Source of the DNA: Desulforamulus reducens MI-1
GTDB lineage: Bacteria; Bacillota; Desulfotomaculia; Desulfotomaculales; Desulfotomaculaceae
Direction of reading: 5' to 3'
NCBI RefSeq assembly: GCF_000016165.1
Contig: NC_009253.1
Span: forward strand, 2,762,332 to 2,826,331
Length of the DNA stretch: 64,000 bases
The translations under genes and the position numbers were made by a program. Below, piece after piece: positions 52,363 through 61,284 of the stretch (its first letter is position 1; every line of letters starts with the position of its first letter). Under the pieces are notes generated by a model that was not told where the DNA came from, searched no databases, and was given only the letters and a program-made list of their open reading frames with translations.

Positions 52363-52599
52363 TTATTTTGCATCATTAGAAATATTTTTATTCCTCTCAG
52401 CCGCCCACTTTGCTAACTGTGCCGCCGCATCCACGGCACCCTCCACGGCTACATAGCCCATAAGGGCCCCAACCACGGTATAAATAGCATCCTCCGGTAG
52501 ATCCGGATAATAAACCTTGGTACCGGCAACTGCAGCCGCTACCAGTGCCATGATAAACTTCCTCGATTTTAACCTTTCAACAAATGGACGAATATCCAT
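52363..52599 (-). CDS. Phage holin-like protein
   Basis: The 78-residue protein begins with a basic segment (VERLKSRKF), then two hydrophobic stretches (IMALVAAAVAGTKVYY and AIYTVVGALMGYVAVEGAV) and a charged end. Size, topology and location just after an amidase gene are those of small holins that open the membrane for the endolysin. Confidence 0.75.
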   Translation of the reverse strand: MDIRPFVERLKSRKFIMALVAAAVAGTKVYYPDLPEDAIYTVVGALMGYVAVEGAVDAAAQLAKWAAERNKNISNDAK

Positions 52600-52603
52600 A
52601 TCG

Positions 52604-53170
52604 TTACCCCCTCTGCAGCCCTAGTGCAACAATTAACCCATAGGCGATTTCATTGGCTAACCCGTCAATAAAAGATTGGTCTTTTAATAGTACCGCATCT
52701 TTGGCGTTATCAATAAACAAACACTCTATCAATACCGCTGGCATATTGGTTAACCGTAATACCGCAAAGTTTGCGTACTTCTTGCCCCTGTCAACTATCC
52801 CATACTTAGCTAAGTAGGCCATGACCTGACGGTGAAGAACGTTCCTCAACTTATCAGTATCCTTGCCCTGGCTGTTTTGATGCACAAAGGATTCAAAGCC
52901 AGTACCGCCTCCAGCGTTAACATGAATGGAAAGATAAAAATCGGCCCCCAACCGATTAGCATCCCTGGGCGGCAGGTACAGTTCATCATCCTTTGTGCTT
53001 CTGGGATTCCCGCAACTTGGCTGAACGATAATTACTTCAGCTTTCATGCGCTTTAGCTTTTCTTTGACCTTGTTAGCCAGCATCCACGTAACTTGTTTTT
53101 CTAACAATCCGTTTCCAACTGCTCCTGGATCTGCTCCCCCATGCCCCGGATCAAGGACAATTCGTTTCAT
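52604..53170 (-). CDS. Prophage endolysin, N-acetylmuramoyl-L-alanine amidase
   Basis: The frame is longer, but ATG 53170 has AAGGAGAAGGAG directly upstream and begins at the domain: MKRIVLDPGHGGADPGA. The 188-residue Amidase_3 has HGG...E (GNGLLEKQ), FYLSIHVNAGG and MPAVLIECLFIDN, the zinc and catalytic residues. No separate wall-binding domain and no signal peptide: export would depend on the holin. It overlaps the preceding small membrane gene. Confidence 0.9.
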   Translation of the reverse strand: MKRIVLDPGHGGADPGAVGNGLLEKQVTWMLANKVKEKLKRMKAEVIIVQPSCGNPRSTKDDELYLPPRDANRLGADFYLSIHVNAGGGTGFESFVHQNSQGKDTDKLRNVLHRQVMAYLAKYGIVDRGKKYANFAVLRLTNMPAVLIECLFIDNAKDAVLLKDQSFIDGLANEIAYGLIVALGLQRG

Positions 53171-53393
53171 TTTCTCCTTCTCCTTTCTTTCGGTTGAAAT
53201 ACAATGTAGCGCCTTCGGTGGCAAAGTAATATGTGATAATAGCACCCACAATCGGAGCCACATAAACTAGTAAAGCCTCTGCTCTGTCATTACCATCTAG
53301 GTATTTATAGAGCAAAAAGAAAAACAGCCCATGATAAAAGATGGCTGTAAAATCCTTAAAGCTAAATTTTTCAAGGCGGTGGAAAAAACTCAT
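53151..53393 (-). CDS. Small holin-like membrane protein
   Basis: The 80-residue protein has two hydrophobic stretches (TAIFYHGLFFFLLYKYL and LLVYVAPIVGAIITYYFA) and a charged end KKGEGENE. It overlaps the XhlA gene by 4 nt and the amidase by 20 nt. A second holin or a holin partner is likely. Confidence 0.7.
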   Translation of the reverse strand: MSFFHRLEKFSFKDFTAIFYHGLFFFLLYKYLDGNDRAEALLVYVAPIVGAIITYYFATEGATLYFNRKKGEGENETNCP

Positions 53394-53704
53394 GACTGAC
53401 CGCCACTCCTATACAGGCTAGCTATCCACTGTATTACACTCAGAACAATGCCTGTTACTGTTGCCACTAGGCCAGCCAGCTTCCACCGATCGGCCTTATC
53501 TTGCAATTCGTGCTGCTCAATACGGTCGTGAAGTTTGACTATCCTTTTCTCGGCGCATTCTTGGCACTTGAGAAAATCAACCTTAGTCACATAGTTACCA
53601 GCCACCTGGACACGGAGGTCTGCCATAGCCGCTGTCAGTTCAGACAGGGCTTTCTTAACCTCCCTCAAGTCTTCTCTAATACTCTGAACATCCGATTCCC
53701 CCAA
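53390..53704 (-). CDS. XhlA-like haemolysin family protein
   Basis: The 104-residue protein has an N-terminal coiled coil (IREDLREVKKALSELTAAMADL), a CxxC (CQEC) in the middle and one C-terminal membrane span (LAGLVATVTGIVLSVIQWIA). This is the XhlA layout of PBSX-type lysis modules. First gene of the lysis group. Confidence 0.78.
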   Translation of the reverse strand: MGESDVQSIREDLREVKKALSELTAAMADLRVQVAGNYVTKVDFLKCQECAEKRIVKLHDRIEQHELQDKADRWKLAGLVATVTGIVLSVIQWIASLYRSGGQS

Positions 53705-53749
53705 TTTCCCCCCACACCTCCCGGTAACATTTGCCTCACCCCGAAGGGC

Positions 53750-53775
53750 ATAAAAATAACCACCTAGTTAGGTGG
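53750..53775 (-). terminator. Terminator between tail and lysis genes
   Basis: Stem CCACCT/AGGTGG (53760-53765 with 53770-53775) then TTATTTTTAT on the minus strand; overlaps the end of the upstream gene. Confidence 0.8.
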
Positions 53776-54082
53776 CACTATCCAACATGGCTAATATTTC
53801 TTTAATCTCAAATGCTCTGGCTTTCAGGCTTTTAACCTGCTCAACAATTACATGTAATTCTCTTTTTAGTGCTTTTTTCGCCTCATTAACTCCATCTATA
53901 TCAGATTCCGTAGGCATTGATGGCAGTTCATTTTCCGGAACCCCTTCCGCTAACAAACTTACCCTTTTGGCATCAACTTCCCTCTTTTGCTTATTAAGTT
54001 CCTTTCCCTTTATCTTAGCTACGTCTACAAGCAAATTCGTCTGAACAATATTTCCGCTTTCATCTAGGTGGATTTTTTTCAT
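53768..54082 (-). CDS. Hypothetical phage protein after the tail genes
   Basis: The 104-residue protein starts MKKIHLDESGNIVQTN and is mainly helical with a likely coiled coil (VNEAKKALKRELHVIVEQVKSLKARAFEIKEIL). Location next to the tail protein suggests a small tail or chaperone accessory. It overlaps that gene by 4 nt. No family recognised. Confidence 0.6.
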   Translation of the reverse strand: MKKIHLDESGNIVQTNLLVDVAKIKGKELNKQKREVDAKRVSLLAEGVPENELPSMPTESDIDGVNEAKKALKRELHVIVEQVKSLKARAFEIKEILAMLDSAT

Positions 54083-56646
54083 ATCACTTCATCCTCCCAG
54101 TTGTCATTTAACACATCATCAATGCTCCCAGATTCAAACCTTTTGAATCCTCTCCGTACAGCACTGACCGTCCAAGCAAATCTACCAGATCCTACCCCAC
54201 TTACAATGAAATATGTGTCTGTAATTTCGGTGACAAACAAACAATCCCGATAATAAGGAGTTATATCTATTACCCATTCATAAACGGAGTTGGGCTCCAC
54301 ACTCTCAAGGTAAATGGCAGGCAATTCAATTTTACATTGTCCATCTACTATCTCTGAGATACCATTCTCTGTAAACCTTGCTTCTAATGCCTCTGTCGCA
54401 GAGAAGTGAACTGCCCCATAGCTTTCAGTGAGTTGTACTGCATCCTTACTACCCCACGTATAGAGGTCACCCTGCACATATACGCTGTCACTGTCTAAAT
54501 TAATTGTTTGTCCCCATGCTGCAATTTCTACCGGGCATCCGAAACCGGAATTTTTGCGTCCCATTATCCTTAGGCCTTGGCCACCTGCATCATTCATTGC
54601 TAAAATCTGACCACGCATATCATCAGCCGCCGAATCGTAGAACTGCATCATTCCTCCATTATCCATCACCCAAATAGAAAGCGCCTCATTTCTGTTTTGA
54701 ATAATAGAGAATGGTGAAAACCCAGTCCCGATATAAGTATAACTGTTATCACCAGGGTTACCCGATTTGATTGATGTTGAGTATATCTCACCATTAAATA
54801 TTTGTAATCCATATTTACCAGTAGCATATTGTCCAAGAAATACACGTAAAGCATTAAGGTTGTCAAAAACCTTAACCCCCTGATTTGTTAAAACAACATA
54901 ACTTGGTAAATTATGCGGACTTGATTGATTAGCATGATTATTTACAGACGTTTGTGCATTGCTGGCGGCTGTACTGGCTGCCGCTGCATCTGATGCCGCC
55001 TGGGACGCTACCGTTTGCGCTGCTGTGGCGTTATCATTCGCAACACTCGGATCATAGCCGTCCTCAAACGTTGTCCCTGGACCAATGGTCAGTACCTCTG
55101 CCCGGATCTGACCGGCGTTAATTTCATCTGCAGTAAACCCATCGCCATTACCGAAGGTGCGCCAGTTCCATTCCCCTTGCTCGTTTTTACTATTGGCAAT
55201 GGCCAAAACTCCACCAAGCAACCTCAAAGCCTTGGTAGGTGCTGTAGGATGGTCCACAATTAAGATACCGTTGTTTTCGGTGATGGTAACCGTCCCATTA
55301 CCGGCCAGTACCTCGTTTTGCAGTGTACTGATAATACCGTTTAGCCAACTGGTATTAAGAGTGCCATCGGCATTAAACTGGTTGCCTCGATCCCATACCC
55401 CTGCACGATCTCTAACCTTTTGGCTAATCTTCTGCAAGTTAATAACTCCGTCAGCCAGGGTAGGCATGAAGTTTCCAAGTGTGATCTCAGTATTCTCTGG
55501 CCTAATAAGGTCCCTCTTGAGCTCAATTACCCGGGCAGACACCAACAAAGGTGGGCTAAACTTTCGGTCAATTACCCTTACCGTATCCCCTAGCCTTACC
55601 TTTTCATGTTCGTAGCCAGTTAGTCGCTCCAATTCGATAACGGTCAGTTTATATGTTACCCTGGGCGTTTTCCGCTGCTGCAGTTCATCCCATGTCTTAC
55701 GGAGCAAAACAGCAGGATCAGTTTCTTCATCGTCCTCAAATGCTGAGAACCGATGACGACCACTCCGGCCCCATTGCACCAATGCATCCGGATCACCAAC
55801 CCACTCTTGACCAGCCGTCTTATCTACAGGGTCACCATTAGCTACTGACCATGCCACATCAGCAAAGGTAAGCCTCCGACCATGACCGCCTGTTTCCTCG
55901 ATCTCTACTCCTTTGCCTCGTCCGTAGAGAGCTGTAACAACCTCTGTGATATCAGCTTCCCGCTCTATACCGTCGATATCCTTGGCATAGGCAAACTGCT
56001 TACCGGTGTCCATTCCACGGCGGGCCCTTAAATCAATGTACCGATTAGCGATTACACCGCCGGTAACATCTAGCCTAATTTTTATCTCGCCGCCCCAGAC
56101 CTGGGCTACTTTTTGCACTGCGGCCAGAGCACTTTCGTAATAAAAATTGGTTGAGTTTATCCCCAGATCATCAACAATACCAGCCTGCCATCTTGTACCG
56201 GTGAGGGCCGTGTTTAAGGCAGTGTATGCACTACACTCGGTTGGCCGTAGGTCAGTAACGATGTCATCCAGGAGTTCGTAAACCACATGCTCACAGTGGG
56301 CAGTCCTGACAAGACCACCGGCCCCGTGGATATCTAAAACCCTCTTGATCTCAAAGAATTGCCAATAATTATCGATGTCCCGGAAGGCCACCAGGTTTCC
56401 CTCGACAACGTATTGGGATGAACTGTGGTCTGCTGGTACTGCAAAATCAAATACATTCTCACCATTTATCTGCTCTGGGTGGATAGCATCATAATATTGG
56501 CAACCGGCAACCTGCTCACGACCATAGGGAAGGACGTGGTTAGCTGCTATGAAGTAATCAAGACTGGTACCTGGTGCATGGGTTTGGTCAGTGTCTGGTT
56601 TGTAGATGGCCAACAGCTGTTCGTTTGAGTTAAACACGTAAAGCAT
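54079..56646 (-). CDS. Phage minor structural / Tal-like tail protein
   Basis: ATG 56646 (GGTGGTG upstream) gives 855 residues. The N-terminal 350 match the phage minor structural (TIGR01665, prophage tail endopeptidase) type: LYVFNSNEQLLAIY, AHCEHVVYELLDDIVTDLRP, ALYGRGKGVE. A middle Ala/Ser coiled coil (NDNATAAQTVASQAASDAAA) leads to a beta-rich end. This protein usually forms the tail tip. It lies after rather than before the fibre genes. Confidence 0.82.
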   Translation of the reverse strand: MLYVFNSNEQLLAIYKPDTDQTHAPGTSLDYFIAANHVLPYGREQVAGCQYYDAIHPEQINGENVFDFAVPADHSSSQYVVEGNLVAFRDIDNYWQFFEIKRVLDIHGAGGLVRTAHCEHVVYELLDDIVTDLRPTECSAYTALNTALTGTRWQAGIVDDLGINSTNFYYESALAAVQKVAQVWGGEIKIRLDVTGGVIANRYIDLRARRGMDTGKQFAYAKDIDGIEREADITEVVTALYGRGKGVEIEETGGHGRRLTFADVAWSVANGDPVDKTAGQEWVGDPDALVQWGRSGRHRFSAFEDDEETDPAVLLRKTWDELQQRKTPRVTYKLTVIELERLTGYEHEKVRLGDTVRVIDRKFSPPLLVSARVIELKRDLIRPENTEITLGNFMPTLADGVINLQKISQKVRDRAGVWDRGNQFNADGTLNTSWLNGIISTLQNEVLAGNGTVTITENNGILIVDHPTAPTKALRLLGGVLAIANSKNEQGEWNWRTFGNGDGFTADEINAGQIRAEVLTIGPGTTFEDGYDPSVANDNATAAQTVASQAASDAAAASTAASNAQTSVNNHANQSSPHNLPSYVVLTNQGVKVFDNLNALRVFLGQYATGKYGLQIFNGEIYSTSIKSGNPGDNSYTYIGTGFSPFSIIQNRNEALSIWVMDNGGMMQFYDSAADDMRGQILAMNDAGGQGLRIMGRKNSGFGCPVEIAAWGQTINLDSDSVYVQGDLYTWGSKDAVQLTESYGAVHFSATEALEARFTENGISEIVDGQCKIELPAIYLESVEPNSVYEWVIDITPYYRDCLFVTEITDTYFIVSGVGSGRFAWTVSAVRRGFKRFESGSIDDVLNDNWEDEVI

Positions 56647-56697
56647 AATTTTCACCACCAAATAGCACAAGCCCGGGAAAAATCCCAGGCTTGTAAG

Positions 56698-56970
56698 TTA
56701 TGATGCTAGTTCTTTGTTTATTGAGAAGCCGTCTTTGACGCCTCTTTTGTAAGCATACTCAGCTACAAGGCTATTAAGCGATATTACAGTTGTTTCATAT
56801 TCAATGATAAGTTTGTAATCCTTACCTAATAGGCCTTTTATCTGGTTGAAAAGACTACTTAGTTGCTGTACATACTTAACATGGTCTTGATCATGCATGG
56901 CTTCGATGCAAGCAGCATCATTTACTCTTAAACAAACAAACTCTTTTAAACTTTCTTTTAGTGTTTTCAC
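56698..56970 (-). CDS. Small helical phage protein
   Basis: GTG 56970 follows GGAGGTGG and gives 90 residues, better than the longer frame. It is helical: LKESLKEFVCLRV at the start and LVAEYAYKRGVKDGFSIN near the end, an outline similar to the DUF6809 family of Firmicute phages, though I am not sure. It lies between the structured repeat and the Tal-like gene. Confidence 0.55.
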   Translation of the reverse strand: MKTLKESLKEFVCLRVNDAACIEAMHDQDHVKYVQQLSSLFNQIKGLLGKDYKLIIEYETTVISLNSLVAEYAYKRGVKDGFSINKELAS

Positions 56971-57065
56971 TTTAGCTCCACCTCCGTAAGATGGAACCAA
57001 ACCCCGGGGAAGGTTCTTACAAATAAGATACTCCAACCGAGATAACTAGTCAAATTCACGCCTTA

Positions 57066-57236
57066 TCGAACTATCGGGTGATTTTCGACACGGAAGAATG
57101 GCTTAAAATCAACCTTCTTAATTTTCGAGAGTTAGATAACTTAATAACGTTTGTCGAAAACTTTTTTAATATTTTTTGACCGAAATGTTTCTTGGTGATC
57201 CTTCTTTTATCTAACTCTCGCTTACCCGATAGTGCT
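57066..57236. repeat. Nested inverted-repeat element, possible structured RNA
   Basis: Three perfect complementary pairs lie in 165 nt: outer ACTATCGGGT (57070-57079) with ACCCGATAGT (57224-57233); TTTTCGACA (57082-57090) with TGTCGAAAA (57152-57160); CGAGAGTTAGATAA (57126-57139) with TTATCTAACTCTCG (57207-57220). The last two cross each other, which allows a pseudoknot or switch. It codes for nothing and lies inside the tail operon. Confidence 0.7.
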
Positions 57237-57240
57237 ATAA

Positions 57241-57462
57241 CTACTCAACTACTCCATCGTCATACTGCGCAATTACCGGCCCATCAAAAACATCACCTAC
57301 AGATAAAATATTCTGATCTTTAGGTACAGTCACAAACAAAGGATCGCTAGGAGAATCCCAAGTAGTTCCTTCCGGCATGGTTGGAATAAATTTTAGCAAT
57401 ACCGTACTTCCTTTGTCGGTTATTTCTGTTACCTCAAATGTAATTTTCTTATCAATAATCAT
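57241..57462 (-). CDS. Small hypothetical phage tail-region protein
   Basis: The 73-residue protein is beta-rich (ITFEVTEITDKGSTVLLKFIPTMPEG) and acidic, with no signal or membrane segment. It lies directly after the fibre gene (4-nt gap) and before the repeat element. Family unknown; a small accessory of the tail fibre is possible. Confidence 0.6.
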   Translation of the reverse strand: MIIDKKITFEVTEITDKGSTVLLKFIPTMPEGTTWDSPSDPLFVTVPKDQNILSVGDVFDGPVIAQYDDGVVE

Positions 57463-57466
57463 AACC

Positions 57467-59254
57467 TTATACCTCCCCAGTAATTTTTATAAAATTAGTA
57501 CCGTTATGCATAACAAGTGCTGTCTTACCTGTTGCTATAGCAACCCCTGTACCACCAGATTTTTTAATAGTCATTGTTTGACCAGATATGTTATTTACTA
57601 CATAAAAAAGTCCCGGTCTATCAGGTGCAATTATATTTGCTGTGCCACCTGCATTAGTAGCAATTAGCAGTGTACTTTTAGCTTCCGAACCACTCAAAAC
57701 CCAATCTGCGGCGGCGACTTGATAATCATGTGTAGCAACACCAAAGTTGTTTGATTGTCCAATAGGTGCAGTAATTTCTACTGTAGGTAATGTAGTTTCA
57801 GCCAAATCACCAACAGGCTCGACATAAATAGAACCACCTTCAAATACCTGTAAAGGTGGTTGTTGTGGTATTTTTGTAACTGTATTTTGCATTAATTGAT
57901 AAGTTAGTGCATGATTGATTGCCGGAGATACACCAACAGCAGATATTATATATAATACACCCGTTGACGAAATGTAGTATTTCCCTATTCCTCCTGTAGT
58001 GTCCCAATTAACACTGTCTGTTCTGTCTAAAGCACTACCAGTGTTTTTATCAATTAATCTTGTTGTTTGTGGTAAAGTTGAGTTATCTGCCGGTAATGCT
58101 AAACCCGTTGTGTCAATTATATTTCTTCTTGCTACAGTTCCATCTAAATAAGATGATATTTGAGTTAATAATTTATCATCACTAACCCTCTGAACCTTCT
58201 CACCACTGGTTGCATTAACTTCATCTTTAGCGATACCGACACTTCGGAGTTCGCCACCTGCGGAAATGTAAACCATTGATTCTTTTAATTCCGTCTTTAC
58301 TGTGCCTTTTTCAAGTAGTGTCGTTTTTTCCGTCCCAACTTCTTGTGATACACGAATATATTGAGCAGTGCTTGGAGTTGTAAATGTAAATTCTGTTGCT
58401 TTTGTTCCTGTAATATCTCTTTTAATAAAATTTTTATTTGTATCATAGTAGCCAATACGAATATAATTTTCCTCGGCGGCGGTATTTGAAATAATATACG
58501 CTGTACTACTATCTACTTTTATATAGTCTGAAACAAATTGATTTTCACCGCTTGGTGACGCTGATATATTACCAGTGCTGCTTAGGTAATAGCCAATAAT
58601 AAGGTTTTGAAATCTGTTAAATAAGTTTTTAAAACTAACTAACCGAATGTTGCTAACTGTAGATTTAGTGCCTGTAGTGATGTAAGGCTTTAATTCTGTT
58701 CCTTCTTCGAGCATTATATTTTTGATTGTTAAACTTTTGTTAACTGCATTTCGTAACACAAATCTTAAACCGGTTGCAGTATTAGTGCTTGGAATAGAAA
58801 AAGTTAACCTAGCATAAGATGTACCAATTTGTGAAAATAAACCATCTATCCAAGTACCACTAGCAATATCATCAACTCTAAAGCATTCGGCTTTGTTCGC
58901 TGGAGTATATACCTCACTACATTTAATATCAAAACTTATTAAATATGCAGTATTTGGTTTAATATTGATGTTTGGAGTAATTATGTTTCCAGTACCACCT
59001 ACGCTACACACATATTCGTCTGTAGTAGGGTTATAAGTCACATTCGCTGGCATCGTGTCTAATTTTTTAAATAAGTTTGTCCGGGTATTTCCCAAAAGGC
59101 GAATATCGCTAATTTGCCCATTAACGATATTGCTTGGAACAGAATATATACCACCGTCAAAAGTTAATGTTTGTGTCGGTTGGTTGTTATTGTTGTTTTT
59201 GTTTAGTTGTTCGTTTGTATATCCCTTGGCTCTTGCTAAATCAATTAAACTCAC
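57467..59254 (-). CDS. Phage tail fibre / receptor-binding-like protein
   Basis: The 595-residue protein has a short head, an Asn-rich linker (NKNNNNNQ), then two beta modules of about 140 residues each with NLF motifs (TRTNLFKKL and FKNLFNRFQNL) and TAYLISFD / TAYIISNT strands, like the carbohydrate-binding modules of Firmicute phage tails. The end resembles a trimeric-fibre tip. Likely receptor binding; not proven. Confidence 0.7.
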   Translation of the reverse strand: MSLIDLARAKGYTNEQLNKNNNNNQPTQTLTFDGGIYSVPSNIVNGQISDIRLLGNTRTNLFKKLDTMPANVTYNPTTDEYVCSVGGTGNIITPNINIKPNTAYLISFDIKCSEVYTPANKAECFRVDDIASGTWIDGLFSQIGTSYARLTFSIPSTNTATGLRFVLRNAVNKSLTIKNIMLEEGTELKPYITTGTKSTVSNIRLVSFKNLFNRFQNLIIGYYLSSTGNISASPSGENQFVSDYIKVDSSTAYIISNTAAEENYIRIGYYDTNKNFIKRDITGTKATEFTFTTPSTAQYIRVSQEVGTEKTTLLEKGTVKTELKESMVYISAGGELRSVGIAKDEVNATSGEKVQRVSDDKLLTQISSYLDGTVARRNIIDTTGLALPADNSTLPQTTRLIDKNTGSALDRTDSVNWDTTGGIGKYYISSTGVLYIISAVGVSPAINHALTYQLMQNTVTKIPQQPPLQVFEGGSIYVEPVGDLAETTLPTVEITAPIGQSNNFGVATHDYQVAAADWVLSGSEAKSTLLIATNAGGTANIIAPDRPGLFYVVNNISGQTMTIKKSGGTGVAIATGKTALVMHNGTNFIKITGEV

Positions 59255-59255
59255 C

Positions 59256-60119
59256 TTAAATCACCACCCAATTAGTACCGTCTGATTGCCACATCTCTTG
59301 GGTTTGAACGGCCATAAATACACAACCAACAGGTACGGTATTTGCTTCTGGTCTTTCGTCTACAGTAGCTTTATATATTTCAAGACTACTACCCGAGAGT
59401 TGCATAACATTGGGGCCGGTTTGGAGTTGCTTTAGTATACCTTTTAACAATGCAATAACAGTTGCGGCTGCAGTCGGATCCGTCACAGCTGCCGCTGCCA
59501 TGGCTCCTAACTGTGTCAAGGCTGCATCATCAGCTGCAATTTTACCTAGAGCTCTGGCGGCTCTATCAGAGATATCTACAGCATCGGTAATTTTCTTAAT
59601 GCCGCTGGTATCGCGGATGGCCTTCAGGATCGTCTCTAACTCATCGATATTGCTAATAATAGAATCCTGTTTGGCACTGGTAGCAGCGCCGGTCGGCAAA
59701 GCTGAGTTGTTTACCGTAACATTTCCCAGTGCTCGTTCTGATCTGTCTGCAACATCCACAGCATCTGTAATTTTCTTGATGCCAGCTGTTTCTTTCATTG
59801 CTGTTAAAATTGTTTCTAACTGGTCAACATACTCATTGAGCGTGGTTAAGGCTGTTTCTACGCCATCTACGTGACTAATAATGATAGCTTGATTAGCTGC
59901 AGTGGCTAAACTTGCCAGGATAATTTCAATCTCACTTGCCCGGATGTTTATTTTTCCATCGGTAATACCGATAAACTGACCAGTGTTAGGATCAACCAAC
60001 GCTTGCCAGAGTGCATTTTTAGTAATATGCGCAACCTGGTATTCATCTAGTGTAGGGTCAAACCCCTGGGGCACGGGGTCTCCCTGGGAGCGTTTGATAG
60101 GTTTAGTATCCCAAGTCAT
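59256..60119 (-). CDS. Phage tail-associated protein with internal repeat
   Basis: The 287-residue protein contains a duplicated segment of about 70 residues: AGIKKITDAVDVADRSERALG and SGIKKITDAVDISDRAARALG, each preceded by a helix like ETILTAMKET / ETILKAIRDT. The N-terminus is DTKPIKRSQGDPVPQGFDP; the end (EMWQSDGTNWVVI) is typical of fibre/collar-type proteins. Coiled-coil spacer of the baseplate or fibre is likely. Confidence 0.65.
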   Translation of the reverse strand: MTWDTKPIKRSQGDPVPQGFDPTLDEYQVAHITKNALWQALVDPNTGQFIGITDGKINIRASEIEIILASLATAANQAIIISHVDGVETALTTLNEYVDQLETILTAMKETAGIKKITDAVDVADRSERALGNVTVNNSALPTGAATSAKQDSIISNIDELETILKAIRDTSGIKKITDAVDISDRAARALGKIAADDAALTQLGAMAAAAVTDPTAAATVIALLKGILKQLQTGPNVMQLSGSSLEIYKATVDERPEANTVPVGCVFMAVQTQEMWQSDGTNWVVI

Positions 60120-60125
60120 TTTTTA

Positions 60126-60434
60126 TCACTCTCCTAGGTTAGGGTAAATATATACCGGAATATGCCCGTTATTTGGAAACGTCTCTCTGTTTCCGTCTGG
60201 GTAGGTAACTCTAAATTCTGCCTTATAGATACCGGAATGACTTGTGTCACCTGGGCGAAAAACGAATAAAACTTCCCCGTTTGGTTCGTCAATAATTAAC
60301 GCATCTCTACTAATCCCATTGTTCATTACAAACCTTACCGTCGCACCCGCAAGTTCTACCGGGTTCCCTGATCTATTTATTAATTTCGCCTTTAGGGCAG
60401 TCCTTGTGTCATTACGTTTAATAGTGAACGTCAT
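60126..60434 (-). CDS. BppU N-terminal-like baseplate protein
   Basis: The 102-residue protein has the beta-sandwich pattern of the BppU N-terminal domain: KRNDTRTALKAKLINRSGNPVEL, GATVRFVMN, VFRPGDTSHSGIYKAEFRVTYPDG. That domain fixes fibres to the baseplate. It overlaps the preceding 41-residue gene. Confidence 0.75.
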   Translation of the reverse strand: MTFTIKRNDTRTALKAKLINRSGNPVELAGATVRFVMNNGISRDALIIDEPNGEVLFVFRPGDTSHSGIYKAEFRVTYPDGNRETFPNNGHIPVYIYPNLGE

Positions 60435-60556
60435 TCAATCACTTCCTTATGTTCCTCCATCACCAATGATGAGGTCAGAAAGTGAATTATAGTTTCAATA
60501 TCAACAGCCTCTATGATCACACTGTTTTTGCTTGCTTCAATGACTACCGAGTTCAT
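60431..60556 (-). CDS. 41-residue peptide between dit and bppU
   Basis: ATG 60556 (GAGGTGG upstream) shares one base with the stop of the upstream gene, and its TGA overlaps the ATG of the next, so it is coupled on both sides. The peptide (MNSVVIEASKNSVIIEAVD...) has no obvious feature beyond alternating hydrophobic strands. Function unknown. Confidence 0.65.
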   Translation of the reverse strand: MNSVVIEASKNSVIIEAVDIETIIHFLTSSLVMEEHKEVIE

Positions 60557-61284
60557 TACAACCACCTCGGCTTATAAATTATTTTAGTATTGCATACTCC
60601 TGCAGGCGCGATATTCAAGGTATGCTCACCAGGCGGGAAAGCAAAAAAGATACTGTTCTGCCAGTCTAGGCTCTCCAGTATCCTTACGCTGTTTAGTAAT
60701 ATTGCACCGGTGGCACAGTTTACCTCCAGTACATCACCAGGGGCAAAACCTCTAACGACTCTAATATACTCTGTTGCTTTATTTACCCGCCATTCAGTCG
60801 CTGGTTGAATAAAAGTTGACTGAAATAACGGTAAAGCCTCATATGTTCCTTGGTTAAAAACAGTAACCTGGTCATTAATAAATAAATTTTCAATGTCTCC
60901 ACCGTAAGCTAATGGTTCACACCTAAACTTTAGATCAAATTTTCCTGTAGCTCGTGCTTGTTCTACATCAATTTGCCCGTCTAGTTTTGCTAAATAATAC
61001 TTATCTAGCTCATCATCAAAAACCAGATTTTCGCGTTTTGGTGAGTACAACCAGGATGATATTTCCCTAAACTTAGACCTGAGGTCAGGCAGGGAACCGG
61101 CCAGGATAGCACATTCGAGATCAATTGTCCGATCTGCCAATTCACCCCCAAATAAATATGTCCCGTGTCTCCCTGGTATCTGTAAATAAGAATCATTAAC
61201 CCCAGAGAGAATTGGCCTATTTTTAGATCGCATGATTACACCATATTCGCTGCAGTGGCGACCTTTAAAGCTGAAGCCCCTCAT
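60556..61284 (-). CDS. Distal tail (Dit) protein
   Basis: The 242-residue protein begins GFSFKGRHCSEYGVIMRSKNRP and has VNDSYLQIPGRHGTYLFGGELADRTI and KFREISSWLYSP, the pattern of siphophage Dit/tail family proteins that form the hub after the tape measure. It overlaps the tape measure by 4 nt. Confidence 0.85.
   Translation of the reverse strand: MRGFSFKGRHCSEYGVIMRSKNRPILSGVNDSYLQIPGRHGTYLFGGELADRTIDLECAILAGSLPDLRSKFREISSWLYSPKRENLVFDDELDKYYLAKLDGQIDVEQARATGKFDLKFRCEPLAYGGDIENLFINDQVTVFNQGTYEALPLFQSTFIQPATEWRVNKATEYIRVVRGFAPGDVLEVNCATGAILLNSVRILESLDWQNSIFFAFPPGEHTLNIAPAGVCNTKIIYKPRWL

Noticed and set aside
56971-57036. A longer start for the small phage protein at 56698
   Set aside because: GGAGGTGG just before GTG 56970 is the only good ribosome site; the upstream part would read through it.
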